A DNA stretch of 23,334 bases from DASQHM01 sp035632095 (GTDB taxonomy: Bacteria; Pseudomonadota; Alphaproteobacteria; Ferrovibrionales; Ferrovibrionaceae): contig DASQHM010000096.1 in assembly GCA_035632095.1 (NCBI GenBank), positions 1 to 23,334 on the forward strand, written 5' to 3'. The notes below the pieces were generated by a model. The model was given only the letters and a program-made list of their open reading frames with translations. It was not told the origin of the DNA and did not search any database. The translations under genes and the position numbers were made by a program. Positions 1-7,063 of the stretch are shown here, in pieces. How positions within the stretch are numbered: the stretch's first letter is position 1; the number at the start of each line of letters is the position of its first letter.

Positions 1-898
1 TCACGAACAGGTCGGGATTGAAGGCCTCGACCACGCGCTTCAACACGCCGTCCGGCATGGTGGCGCCCGCGAAGCCGAGCTTGCGCACCGACCGCACGTC
101 GGTGCCGGCGAAGCTCTGGTCGGTGACCAGATCGTGATAGAGCGTCGGCACGAGATAGAGATTGCTGATGCGTTCGCGTTCGATGAGCGCGAGTGCGCCC
201 TGGACGTCGAACCGCGGCAGACACACGAAACATCCGTCGGTCAGCGCCATGGCGAGAAGCGAGCGTATGCCCATGGTGTGGTAGAGCGGCATCACGCCGA
301 GCGTGCGCTCGCCGCGCAGATACAGGTTCTGCGCCACATGCGCCAGGGCCGCGGCGCGCTCCTGGCGGTGACGGCGCGGCACGCCCTTGGGCCTGCCGGT
401 CGTGCCGGAAGTGTAGAGCATGATCGACACGTCATCCGCCGACGCGGCGGGGCTTCGCGACGTAGGCGCGGCGGCGCCCAACGCCTCGAACGGAACCGTC
501 CCGCCCTGCACGCCCCCGACGGCGATGCGGGGGAGGCGCTGCGCCTGCTTGGAGTCGGCGACCGATTCGGCTGATACGTCCTGGAAGGCAACGGCGCGCG
601 CCTCGGAATCGAGCGCACAATATTCGACCTCGTCGGCCTTGGACCGCCAGTTGAGCGGCGTCATGACGATACCCGCGAATTGGCACGCCCAATGCAACGT
701 CGCCATTTCCAGCCGGTTTTGCAGAACCGCGAGCAAGTGCTCGCCGCGCTTCAGGCCAATCGCTTCGATGCCCGCCCGCACCCGGCAAATTTCGGTGAAC
801 CAGTGCGCATAGCTGAGCCGCACGCCGCCATCGACAATGGCCGTCGCGTCCGGACTGCGCTCCACACTGGCGAGAAAGGTTCGGCCCAAGTCAAACAT
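1..898 (-). CDS. AMP-binding acyl-CoA ligase, N-terminal part (cut by window start)
   Basis: Adenylate-forming enzyme (ANL superfamily) that would activate a carboxylic acid to its CoA thioester using ATP. The frame is open for 299 codons from the ATG at 898 to the window edge, so the C-terminal half is missing. The AMP-binding P-loop YTSGTTGRPKG lies at residues 162-172 and the following PLYHTMG motif at 204-210. Both are standard for fatty-acid/aromatic-acid CoA ligases. The start overlaps the stop of the upstream 2Fe-2S subunit gene by 8 bases, implying co-transcription and coupled translation. In context it is likely to activate an acid made by the preceding hydroxylase/amidohydrolase. 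The substrate pocket is largely outside the window, so specificity cannot be called. The family is certain; the substrate is unknown. Confidence 0.9.
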   Translation of the reverse strand, partial: MFDLGRTFLASVERSPDATAIVDGGVRLSYAHWFTEICRVRAGIEAIGLKRGEHLLAVLQNRLEMATLHWACQFAGIVMTPLNWRSKADEVEYCALDSEARAVAFQDVSAESVADSKQAQRLPRIAVGGVQGGTVPFEALGAAAPTSRSPAASADDVSIMLYTSGTTGRPKGVPRRHRQERAAALAHVAQNLYLRGERTLGVMPLYHTMGIRSLLAMALTDGCFVCLPRFDVQGALALIERERISNLYLVPTLYHDLVTDQSFAGTDVRSVRKLGFAGATMPDGVLKRVVEAFNPDLFV

Positions 899-1418
899 GG
901 GGTGCCTCTTCGGCGGTCTTCCGGCCCGAAATCTCGGCCGCCGCCGCAAGAGCGGCGCGAACGATGCCAGTATAGCCGGTGCAACGGCACAGATGACCGC
1001 TCAGCATTTCCCGCAACGCCCGTTCGTCGGGCTTCGGCGTGCGCGTCAGCCAATCGGCGAGCGACATGAGGATGCCTGCCGTGCAGAAGCCGCATTGCAG
1101 CGCGTGATGATGGCGAAATGCGAGTTGCAATGCGCCGAGCGTTCCGTCCTCGCCCGCCAGACCTTCGACGGTGTCGACGCACCGGCCCTCGGCCTGCACG
1201 GCGAGCATCAGACACGAGCGAACGGCCAACCCATCGACGCGAACGGTGCAGGCGCCGCACACGCCATGCTCGCAGCCGACATGCGTTCCCGTGGCACCGA
1301 GCACGTGACGCAGGAAGTCGCTCAGCAGCATGCGCGGTTCGGCGCGGCCATGCGCCGCGCGGCCGTTCAACACGAGGCTGATGCGATGCTGCGCGTCGGG
1401 GCTCAGCCGTTTCGACAC
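891..1418 (-). CDS. Molybdenum hydroxylase small subunit, [2Fe-2S] (CoxS/XdhC-like)
   Basis: Iron-sulfur subunit of a three-subunit xanthine-oxidase-family hydroxylase, passing electrons from the Mo centre to FAD. The 175-residue length is usual for the family. The plant-ferredoxin-type cluster ligands are C49, C54, C57 and C69 (GCEHGVCGAC region). The second cluster uses C109, C112 (QCGFC), C144 and C146 (GHLCRCTGYTG). All eight expected cysteines are present. The start is a GTG at 1418, inside the end of the FAD subunit gene (16-base overlap), and the stop overlaps the ATG of the downstream acyl-CoA ligase. The gene order large-medium-small differs from the medium-small-large order of classical CO dehydrogenase operons. 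The protein is probably cytoplasmic, as no signal peptide is seen. Confidence 0.95.
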   Translation of the reverse strand: MSKRLSPDAQHRISLVLNGRAAHGRAEPRMLLSDFLRHVLGATGTHVGCEHGVCGACTVRVDGLAVRSCLMLAVQAEGRCVDTVEGLAGEDGTLGALQLAFRHHHALQCGFCTAGILMSLADWLTRTPKPDERALREMLSGHLCRCTGYTGIVRAALAAAAEISGRKTAEEAPHV

Positions 1419-2233
1419 GACATGGCCTCCTCAAGGGCCGCGCGGCCAAGCTTGCGCACCAGCATGCGCCGATATCGCGCGCTGGCATGCATGTCGTCGC
1501 GGGCTTCGAGGTCCCAGGCAAAATCGCTGAGCGCGTCATCGAGGGTGCCGCCTTCGAGAAGCGGCCAATCCCGCGCCACCGGACGGTCAGCCACCCCGCC
1601 GACCGCCAGGCGCAATCCGTCCGCCGTCGCCGAGGCCGCCACGGCGCAGATCGCAAAGTCGCCCTGGCGCATGGACAGTTCGCGGAAGGCATGGCCCTCG
1701 CCTTTGCGGCGCAGCGGAAATCGCGCCTCCTCGATCATTTCGTCCGGCCGGCGCGTGGTGGACAGCGCGCCGAGGAAGAATTGCTCCGCCTGCACGATGC
1801 GTCGCTCTCGCACCGAACGCAGCGCCACCTCGCCTTTGAGGGCCACTAGGCAAAGCGGCAGCTCGCCGCTCGGGTCGGCATGGGCGATGGAACCGCAGAC
1901 GGTGCCGCGATTGCGCGTCTGATAGTGTCCGAGATGGGGCAGGGCTTGCGCCAGCAACGGCGCCTCGCCGACGAGGCCGCTGCGGTGTTCCAGCGCCGAT
2001 TGAGTCGACGCCGCCCCCACCGCCAACGCGCCGCCGGAGATTCGAACATAGGAAAGAGCGCCAAGGCTCCCGATATCGATCAGCAACGAAGGCTGTGCCA
2101 GCCGCATGTTGAGCATGGCCATCAACGATTGGCCGCCGGCGAGCAGCAGCGCTGAATCGGCCTCGGACGCCAAGGCGGCCAAGGCCTCTTCGGGCGTTTC
2201 CGGCCGCAAATAGGCGAACGGCGGCGGCTTCAT
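1403..2233 (-). CDS. Molybdenum hydroxylase medium subunit, FAD-binding (CoxM-like)
   Basis: FAD-binding subunit (276 residues, FAD_binding_5 plus CO_deh_flav_C type) that takes electrons from the 2Fe-2S subunit and reduces the final acceptor. The first FAD motif AGGQSL is at residues 32-37. The second is TVCGSIAHADPSGE at about 111-124. In most relatives the first segment reads T-x-G-G, so Cys113 in place of Gly is a local peculiarity. The start was placed at the ATG at 2233, because it begins the conserved MKPPPFAYLRPETPEEA N-terminus and overlaps the large-subunit stop as ATGA. A longer in-frame start at 2377 would run deep into the large subunit gene and adds no family sequence. There is no extra 4Fe-4S loop as in 4-hydroxybenzoyl-CoA reductase. 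Confidence 0.94.
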   Translation of the reverse strand: MKPPPFAYLRPETPEEALAALASEADSALLLAGGQSLMAMLNMRLAQPSLLIDIGSLGALSYVRISGGALAVGAASTQSALEHRSGLVGEAPLLAQALPHLGHYQTRNRGTVCGSIAHADPSGELPLCLVALKGEVALRSVRERRIVQAEQFFLGALSTTRRPDEMIEEARFPLRRKGEGHAFRELSMRQGDFAICAVAASATADGLRLAVGGVADRPVARDWPLLEGGTLDDALSDFAWDLEARDDMHASARYRRMLVRKLGRAALEEAMSCRNG

Positions 2234-4680
2234 CGCGTCGAACTCGGCGGGCGCGGCGGCGGATCGTCGATCGCCATCAGTTCGGCAAGTTTCGCCGGCG
2301 TCATCGGCAGGTTGACGTCGGCCACGCCGAGCGCGTCGGCCACGGCGTTGGCAAGGCAAACCGGCGTGCTCATGCAATTGCCTTCGCCCACACCCTTGGC
2401 GCCGAGCGGCGTAACTGGAGACGGCGTCTCCATGTGGAGGATGACCGGCTCGGGCACCTCGCAGGCCGTCGGCACGAGGTAGTCGGCAAACGTGCCCGAA
2501 CGAAAGGTGCCGTCCACGTCATAGACCAACTGCTCGAAGAACGCCGCGCCCACGCCGTTGGAGAAGCCGCCTCTCACCTGGCCGTCGACCAGCGCGGGAT
2601 TCAGCAGGCGCCCGGCGTCGTGCATGGTCACGTATTTGTCGATGCGCGCTTGTCCTGTGTCGCGATCGATCTCCACGCCGCAAAAATCGAAGATGAAACC
2701 GTAGGTCGCCGAACTGTTGATCTCGTCCGCCTCGTTCGGCGCATCCAACACGGAGGGCGTCCAGAAGACCGTTTCCCGCAGCGCTGCCTCGGCTCCCTCG
2801 CCGAGCGTACCCGGCGCCCAGTGACTCGCACCCGCGACCCGGCCAAAGCTCAGAGAGTTGTCCGGATTGCCCGCGGCATGCACCTTGCCGTCGGCGAACC
2901 GGACGTCCTCCACGGCGACGTTGAGGCGGGCGGCGGCGATCCGCGCCAGCTTGTCGCGAAGTGCGACAGCGGCCAGATGAGCCGTGCCGGCGACCGCGCC
3001 GGCAAAGCGGCTCGAATAATTTCCCGCGGCGATCGACCACGCGTCCCTGACCGTATCGAATTCGGTCGTGACGCGAATGTCACGCGGCTGGAGACCGAAT
3101 ACTTCGGCGACCACCTGCGCCAGCACCGTCCGGTGGCCCTGCCCTTGCGGCAGCGACGCGACGATGACGCTGACGGCGCCGAGCGGATCGATTGCCACAG
3201 TTGCGGTCGACTGCGCGCCGTTCTTCGGCCCGGCCTTTTGCCGCTCGGCGGCGGTGAGCACGGTCGTGATGTAGCCCATGTTGGAAATCGAAGGCTCGAC
3301 CACCGCCGCGTAGCCGATCCCGTAGAGCTTTCCCGCCGCACGCGCCGCATCGCGCCGGCGCTTGAGCTCGGCCAGCCCGCCTGCGGCGGCGGCTTGGTCG
3401 AGCGCCCGCTGGTAGTCGCCGGAATCGAGCAAGGCTCCCGGCGCCGTTCGATACGGAAAGGCGTCGGAGGGCACCAGGTTGCGGCGGATCACCTCGAGCG
3501 GATCGAGACCAAGCTCGGCCGCGATCCGCTGCATCAGGCGCTCCAGCGCGAAATAGACCTGCGGACCGCCGAAGCCGCGATTGAGTCCCGTCGGCGCCTT
3601 GTTCGTCAGCACGACGCGATTACGGATGGAAACATGGCGGATGTCGTAAGCCCCGGTCATGTTGCCGTGCATGCGATATAGCGTCGCCGGTTCGGGCGCG
3701 CGCAGGTATGCGCCGCAATCCTCGATTTGATCCCAGTCCAGCGCCGTGACGATTCCGTCGCGGCGCACCGCTGCCTCGATGCGCGTCACCCGATTGGTGG
3801 CCGAGTTGGCCGCCACCAGATGTTCGAGCCGGTCCTCGGTCCATTTGACCGGCCGGCCCGCGAGCCGCGCCGCCGCAGCCATCAGCACGATGTAGGGCGC
3901 AAGCGCCTGCTTGACGCCGAAGCTGCCGCCGGAATCCGGCGGCGTCTTGAGGCGCAGCCGGTTCGACGGCACGTTGAGCGCCAAGGCCATGACCGGATGG
4001 ATCGTCATCGGACCCTGGAAGTTCGCCATCACCTCGTAACTGCCTTCCGCGGGATTCCATTCGGCGACGACGACGAAGCATTCGATCGGCGTGCAGGAGT
4101 TGCGCGGGTAGTCGATTGCGAGCGCCACGCGATGTTCGGCCGCGGCGAACGCGCCGTCCGGATCGCCGTAGCGGAACGAGCGGTCGGAAACGACATTGGC
4201 TCCCACGGCCGGATGCAGCAGTGGGGCGCCGCCGGCAGCGGCGGTTCGCGTGTCGATTGCCGCCGGCAGCGGCCGATATTGGACGTCGATCCGCTCCAGA
4301 ACGTCTTCGGCCCGGTAGCGATCCTCCGCCAGCACGACGGCAATCGGCTCGCCCACATAGCGCACGCGGTCGACGGCTAGGCACCAATGCTCCATGGGCT
4401 GCTTGACCCCGACCGTGAACGGCCGGGTCCAGCGCTTAACGTCTTCGCGCGTCAACACGGCGACGACACCAGGCAGCGCCAGCGCTGCTGCGGTGTCTAT
4501 GGCGACAAGTTCGGCGTGAGCATGTGAAGAGCGAAGAACGGCTGCATGAAGGGTCCCCGGCGGCACCGGAAGGTCGTCCGCATACCGGCCCCGCCCGCTC
4601 AGCAACGCGGCGTCTTCCAGCCGCTCGATCGCTCTGCCGATCAGGCGGCCGGCTTCGGCGGTTCGATCGGCCGTGTTCAT
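2230..4680 (-). CDS. Molybdenum hydroxylase large subunit, molybdopterin-binding (xanthine-oxidase family)
   Basis: Catalytic subunit (816 residues) binding the molybdenum cytosine dinucleotide cofactor. The N-terminal a/b hammerhead domain starts near residue 17 (GRAIERLEDAALLSGRGRYA). GGSFGVKQ at 251-258 corresponds to the GGGFGGK cofactor loop, and GQGHRT is at 513-518. The C-terminal KGVGEGN at 762-768 contains the catalytic glutamate, Glu766. At residues 368-374 it has RGFGGPQ, the form found in xanthine dehydrogenase, not the AYRCSFR (form I CO dehydrogenase) or AYRGAGR (form II) loop. It is therefore probably not a CO dehydrogenase. It overlaps the amidohydrolase stop (ATGA, 4677-4680) and the medium-subunit start (ATGA, 2230-2233). 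Hydroxylation of an N-heterocycle or aldehyde is the likely role; the substrate is inferred only. Confidence 0.94.
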   Translation of the reverse strand: MNTADRTAEAGRLIGRAIERLEDAALLSGRGRYADDLPVPPGTLHAAVLRSSHAHAELVAIDTAAALALPGVVAVLTREDVKRWTRPFTVGVKQPMEHWCLAVDRVRYVGEPIAVVLAEDRYRAEDVLERIDVQYRPLPAAIDTRTAAAGGAPLLHPAVGANVVSDRSFRYGDPDGAFAAAEHRVALAIDYPRNSCTPIECFVVVAEWNPAEGSYEVMANFQGPMTIHPVMALALNVPSNRLRLKTPPDSGGSFGVKQALAPYIVLMAAAARLAGRPVKWTEDRLEHLVAANSATNRVTRIEAAVRRDGIVTALDWDQIEDCGAYLRAPEPATLYRMHGNMTGAYDIRHVSIRNRVVLTNKAPTGLNRGFGGPQVYFALERLMQRIAAELGLDPLEVIRRNLVPSDAFPYRTAPGALLDSGDYQRALDQAAAAGGLAELKRRRDAARAAGKLYGIGYAAVVEPSISNMGYITTVLTAAERQKAGPKNGAQSTATVAIDPLGAVSVIVASLPQGQGHRTVLAQVVAEVFGLQPRDIRVTTEFDTVRDAWSIAAGNYSSRFAGAVAGTAHLAAVALRDKLARIAAARLNVAVEDVRFADGKVHAAGNPDNSLSFGRVAGASHWAPGTLGEGAEAALRETVFWTPSVLDAPNEADEINSSATYGFIFDFCGVEIDRDTGQARIDKYVTMHDAGRLLNPALVDGQVRGGFSNGVGAAFFEQLVYDVDGTFRSGTFADYLVPTACEVPEPVILHMETPSPVTPLGAKGVGEGNCMSTPVCLANAVADALGVADVNLPMTPAKLAELMAIDDPPPRPPSSTR

Positions 4681-5945
4681 GGTAGAGCCCCGAGCCGGGC
4701 GTTGCGCCGGGCTAGCGTCGTTTCATCTTGCCGCGTCAGCCTGCCGGTCCGCACGACGCATTCGCCGTCGACCCAGACGTCCCGCACGGTCCGCGCGCCC
4801 ATGGCGTAGACGACATTCGATTCCGGGTCGTGCCGCGGCGTGGAGTCGAGACGATCGAGATCGAGCACGATCAGGTCGGCGCGCTTCCCGGCCTCGATAC
4901 TGCCCACCAGGCCGCCGAGCCCGAGCACGCGGGCGCCGTCGATGGTCAGCATGCGCAGCATCTGCCGCACGGTGAGAACTGCCGGATCGTCCGCCAGCAT
5001 CTTGCCGACCAGCGCCGCAAGCCGCGCCTCCGAAAACAGATCCATCGAGTTGTTGGTAACCGTCCAGTCGGTCCCGAGGCCGATCGGCACTTTGCCGATC
5101 AAGCGGTGGATCGCAAGGGTGCGCGCCTCGATCTTCAAATTGCTTGCCGGACAGTGGGCGATAGGGATGCCGTATCGTGGCCAGGCGTCGATCTCCTCGT
5201 CCGTCAGGTAGATGCCGTGCGCCGCGACGACGTTCGGCGTGCCGAGGTCGTTGCGCACCAGGCAATCGAGGGCGCCCCGGTACCCGCGCCGCCTTATATC
5301 GGCAACCTCGGCCTCGCTTTGCGCCACGTGGATGAAAATCCGGCAGTCGAGCGCCGCTGCCTTTCGCGCGCATTCCGAAAGCAGGTCATCGGAACACGAA
5401 TCCAATGCGTGCGGCGCCAGGCCCGCATGGACGCGCCGCTCGGGGTTGGCGCCGAACTCGTCCAACATGCGCTCCGCGGTGCTCCAATCGGCGGGACCCT
5501 TGGCATCGCTCAACGTATGCCCCACCACCGCCCGAATGCCGCTGGATTCGAGCGCCGGCGCGATGCGATCCATGAACCCAAGCCGGTCGGCGATACACGT
5601 CACGCCGTGCAGCAGGAATTCGGCCGCCGCGGCGCCGGCCGACTGCACATAGTGATCCACCGTGAAGCGTTCCTGGCCGGGTACTGCGTAGGCAGACCAG
5701 AACTCGCGCGGCTTGTCGTCGGCCAGGCCGCGAAAGAACGCGGTTCCGGCATGGGTGTGCACATTGACCAGTCCGGGCATGATCAGCGTGCCGGAACAAT
5801 CGATCACGCTATCGCCAGGCCGCGACAGCGATCCGGCCGGACCTATTGCCGCGATGCTCTTGCCTTCGATGCGAAGATCCGCGCGCGCAATCTCGTTTGC
5901 GGCGTTGACCGTGAGTAGCGTGCCGCCGGTGAATAAAGTCGCCAT
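4677..5945 (-). CDS. Amidohydrolase, ATZ/TRZ (MtaD/guanine-deaminase-like) family
   Basis: Metal-dependent hydrolase of 422 residues from the COG0402 group, which includes methylthioadenosine/SAH deaminase, guanine deaminase and s-triazine hydrolases. It would deaminate or hydrolyse a cyclic substrate in the cytoplasm. Metal ligands visible are H63 and H65 (NVHTHAG), H206 (HVAQSEAE), H243 (AAHGIYL) and D293 (GLGTDW). CPASNLKI (265-272) and TNNSMDLF are typical of the family. At the HxxE position after H206 the residue is Gln209, where many deaminases have the catalytic glutamate. The C-terminal IEAGKRADLIVLDLD is the usual return to the composite beta-sandwich. It is first in the structural operon, 33 bases after the LysR stop, and its own stop overlaps the large-subunit ATG. 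The family call is secure; the substrate is unknown. Confidence 0.92.
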   Translation of the reverse strand: MATLFTGGTLLTVNAANEIARADLRIEGKSIAAIGPAGSLSRPGDSVIDCSGTLIMPGLVNVHTHAGTAFFRGLADDKPREFWSAYAVPGQERFTVDHYVQSAGAAAAEFLLHGVTCIADRLGFMDRIAPALESSGIRAVVGHTLSDAKGPADWSTAERMLDEFGANPERRVHAGLAPHALDSCSDDLLSECARKAAALDCRIFIHVAQSEAEVADIRRRGYRGALDCLVRNDLGTPNVVAAHGIYLTDEEIDAWPRYGIPIAHCPASNLKIEARTLAIHRLIGKVPIGLGTDWTVTNNSMDLFSEARLAALVGKMLADDPAVLTVRQMLRMLTIDGARVLGLGGLVGSIEAGKRADLIVLDLDRLDSTPRHDPESNVVYAMGARTVRDVWVDGECVVRTGRLTRQDETTLARRNARLGALP

Positions 5946-5978
5946 GACCTAAAGAATAGGCTCGCGTTCCATCGGGGA

Positions 5979-6923
5979 CTAGGCTCTGCGCCGCCGCCGC
6001 TTGGCGACCGGCGGCGCCGAAAGCTCCTTGGCGAACTCGTTCAGCCGATCGCGGATATGGCCGATCACCAGGCGGGCCGGCGGCGAAAGGCGCTTGGACT
6101 TTTGCGCCAGAATTCCGATCCGGCTATCGGAGAGACCCGGCTCCGCCAGCGGCACATGCACCAGCTCGCCTCGCCGGATTTCCTCGATGAACCCTATCGG
6201 CGTGAAAAAGCCGATGCCGAGTCCCGCCGCGATGATATGGCGCATGAATTCGATCGAATTGGAGACGATTCCGGGAGAGAGCCGCGCGCCGCTCGTCGCG
6301 AATTCGGTGGTCATGATGGCATCGAGTAGCCAGCGATCGTGCAGCATGACCACGGGATAATCGGCGCACTCGGTCAAGGTCAGGCGAGAGCGCCGCGCCA
6401 GCGGATGATCGGGCCGCATCAACGCGCCGACGGCCGTGCGAATCTCGGCGAGCACCTCGACGTCGCGCTGGCGCATGTCGGCGAACAGGAGACCGAAGTC
6501 CGTCTCCCCAGAGCGCAGGGCTTCGCCGATTTCGCTCGGATCGACGTTGAGCACGGTAAACGTCACTTCGGGATGCTTGGCGCGAACCTCCTGCACCACC
6601 AAAGGCAGGAAGCGCACCAGCAGGGATTCCAGCGAAACGATGCGCACTTCGCCGCTGATAACGCCGCCCAGACTGGCGATTTCAGCTTTGACGCGCTGAA
6701 AATCGGTTTGCGTTTCCCTCACGTGGCGCAGCAGCGCTTCGCCCGCGGCGGTCGGACGAACGCCGTTCCGTTGCCGCTCGAACAGAGGCACGCCCATCTC
6801 CGCTTCCAGCCGGAGGATTTGGCGGTTGACCGCGGAGGAAGCCACGTTGAGCGCCTCGGCCGCACGGCGGATCGAGCCGAAACGGGCGACGTGGTCCACA
6901 TACCGCAGAACGCTCGCGTGCAT
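5979..6923 (-). CDS. LysR-family transcriptional regulator
   Basis: A 314-residue LysR-type regulator. The N-terminal winged helix-turn-helix covers about residues 1-60 (FGSIRRAAEALNVASSAVNR then LEAEMGVPLFERQRNGVRPT). A periplasmic-binding-protein-like effector domain follows from about residue 90. The start is placed at the ATG at 6923 because a GGAG sequence lies six bases upstream and the protein then begins at the usual family position (MHASVLRYVDHVARFGSIRR). Longer in-frame starts (6965, 7028) add 14-35 residues unlike the family, and would put a dyad inside the coding region. The gene is transcribed away from the ABC importer operon and precedes the amidohydrolase/Mo-hydroxylase genes on the same strand, so it probably controls both arms. 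The effector is probably the substrate or an intermediate of the pathway (inference). Confidence 0.92.
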   Translation of the reverse strand: MHASVLRYVDHVARFGSIRRAAEALNVASSAVNRQILRLEAEMGVPLFERQRNGVRPTAAGEALLRHVRETQTDFQRVKAEIASLGGVISGEVRIVSLESLLVRFLPLVVQEVRAKHPEVTFTVLNVDPSEIGEALRSGETDFGLLFADMRQRDVEVLAEIRTAVGALMRPDHPLARRSRLTLTECADYPVVMLHDRWLLDAIMTTEFATSGARLSPGIVSNSIEFMRHIIAAGLGIGFFTPIGFIEEIRRGELVHVPLAEPGLSDSRIGILAQKSKRLSPPARLVIGHIRDRLNEFAKELSAPPVAKRRRRRA

Positions 6924-6947
6924 TCGCGCTCCGCCCTCGCCGGACTG

Positions 6948-6968
6948 GCGATGCCGAAATGGCATCGC
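6948..6968. promoter_or_regulatory. Perfect 8-bp inverted repeat, candidate LysR operator
   Basis: GCGATGCC (6948-6955) and GGCATCGC (6961-6968) are exact reverse complements separated by five bases (GAAAT). The site lies just upstream of the LysR start in the 140-base divergent region, where an autoregulatory site is expected. Dyad symmetry of this length suits a dimeric regulator. Assignment to this LysR protein is inference. Confidence 0.5.
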
Positions 6969-6971
6969 ATC

Positions 6972-6997
6972 TCGCGAAATTATGTTCTTTTCGCGAA
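6972..6997. promoter_or_regulatory. Paired TCGCGA palindromes in the divergent promoter region
   Basis: TCGCGA occurs at 6972-6977 and again at 6991-6996, the second extended to the perfect 8-base palindrome TTCGCGAA (6990-6997). The centres are 19 bases apart, about two helical turns, around an AT-rich core (AAATTATGTTCTTT). This fits a regulator binding two half-sites on one DNA face, or a promoter core flanked by operators. No transcription start can be fixed by eye. Confidence 0.4.
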
Positions 6998-7015
6998 CGC
7001 CATTCGTCAATACCC

Positions 7016-7028
7016 TTGCCACGGGCAA
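7016..7028. promoter_or_regulatory. Short hairpin/dyad in the leader of the importer operon
   Basis: TTGCC (7016-7020) and GGCAA (7024-7028) are exact complements around a three-base loop. They lie 35 bases before the ATG of the binding-protein gene. It may be a third regulator half-site or a small leader hairpin. It is short, so chance is not excluded. Confidence 0.25.
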
Positions 7029-7063
7029 CGATCGCCTTCGGCGACCGGACGGGAGGTGGGACC

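Noticed and set aside
2434..3681. 415-codon open frame on the plus strand
   Set aside because: It is antisense to the Mo-hydroxylase large subunit and has no recognisable domain.
891..4680. Aerobic CO dehydrogenase (coxLMS) for carbon monoxide oxidation
   Set aside because: The large subunit lacks the AYxCSFR/AYRGAGR loop and has RGFGGPQ, and the gene order is L-M-S rather than M-S-L. No CO maturation genes are nearby.
4728..5918. 396-codon open frame on the plus strand
   Set aside because: It is a shadow of the amidohydrolase gene, with no ribosome binding site or domain.
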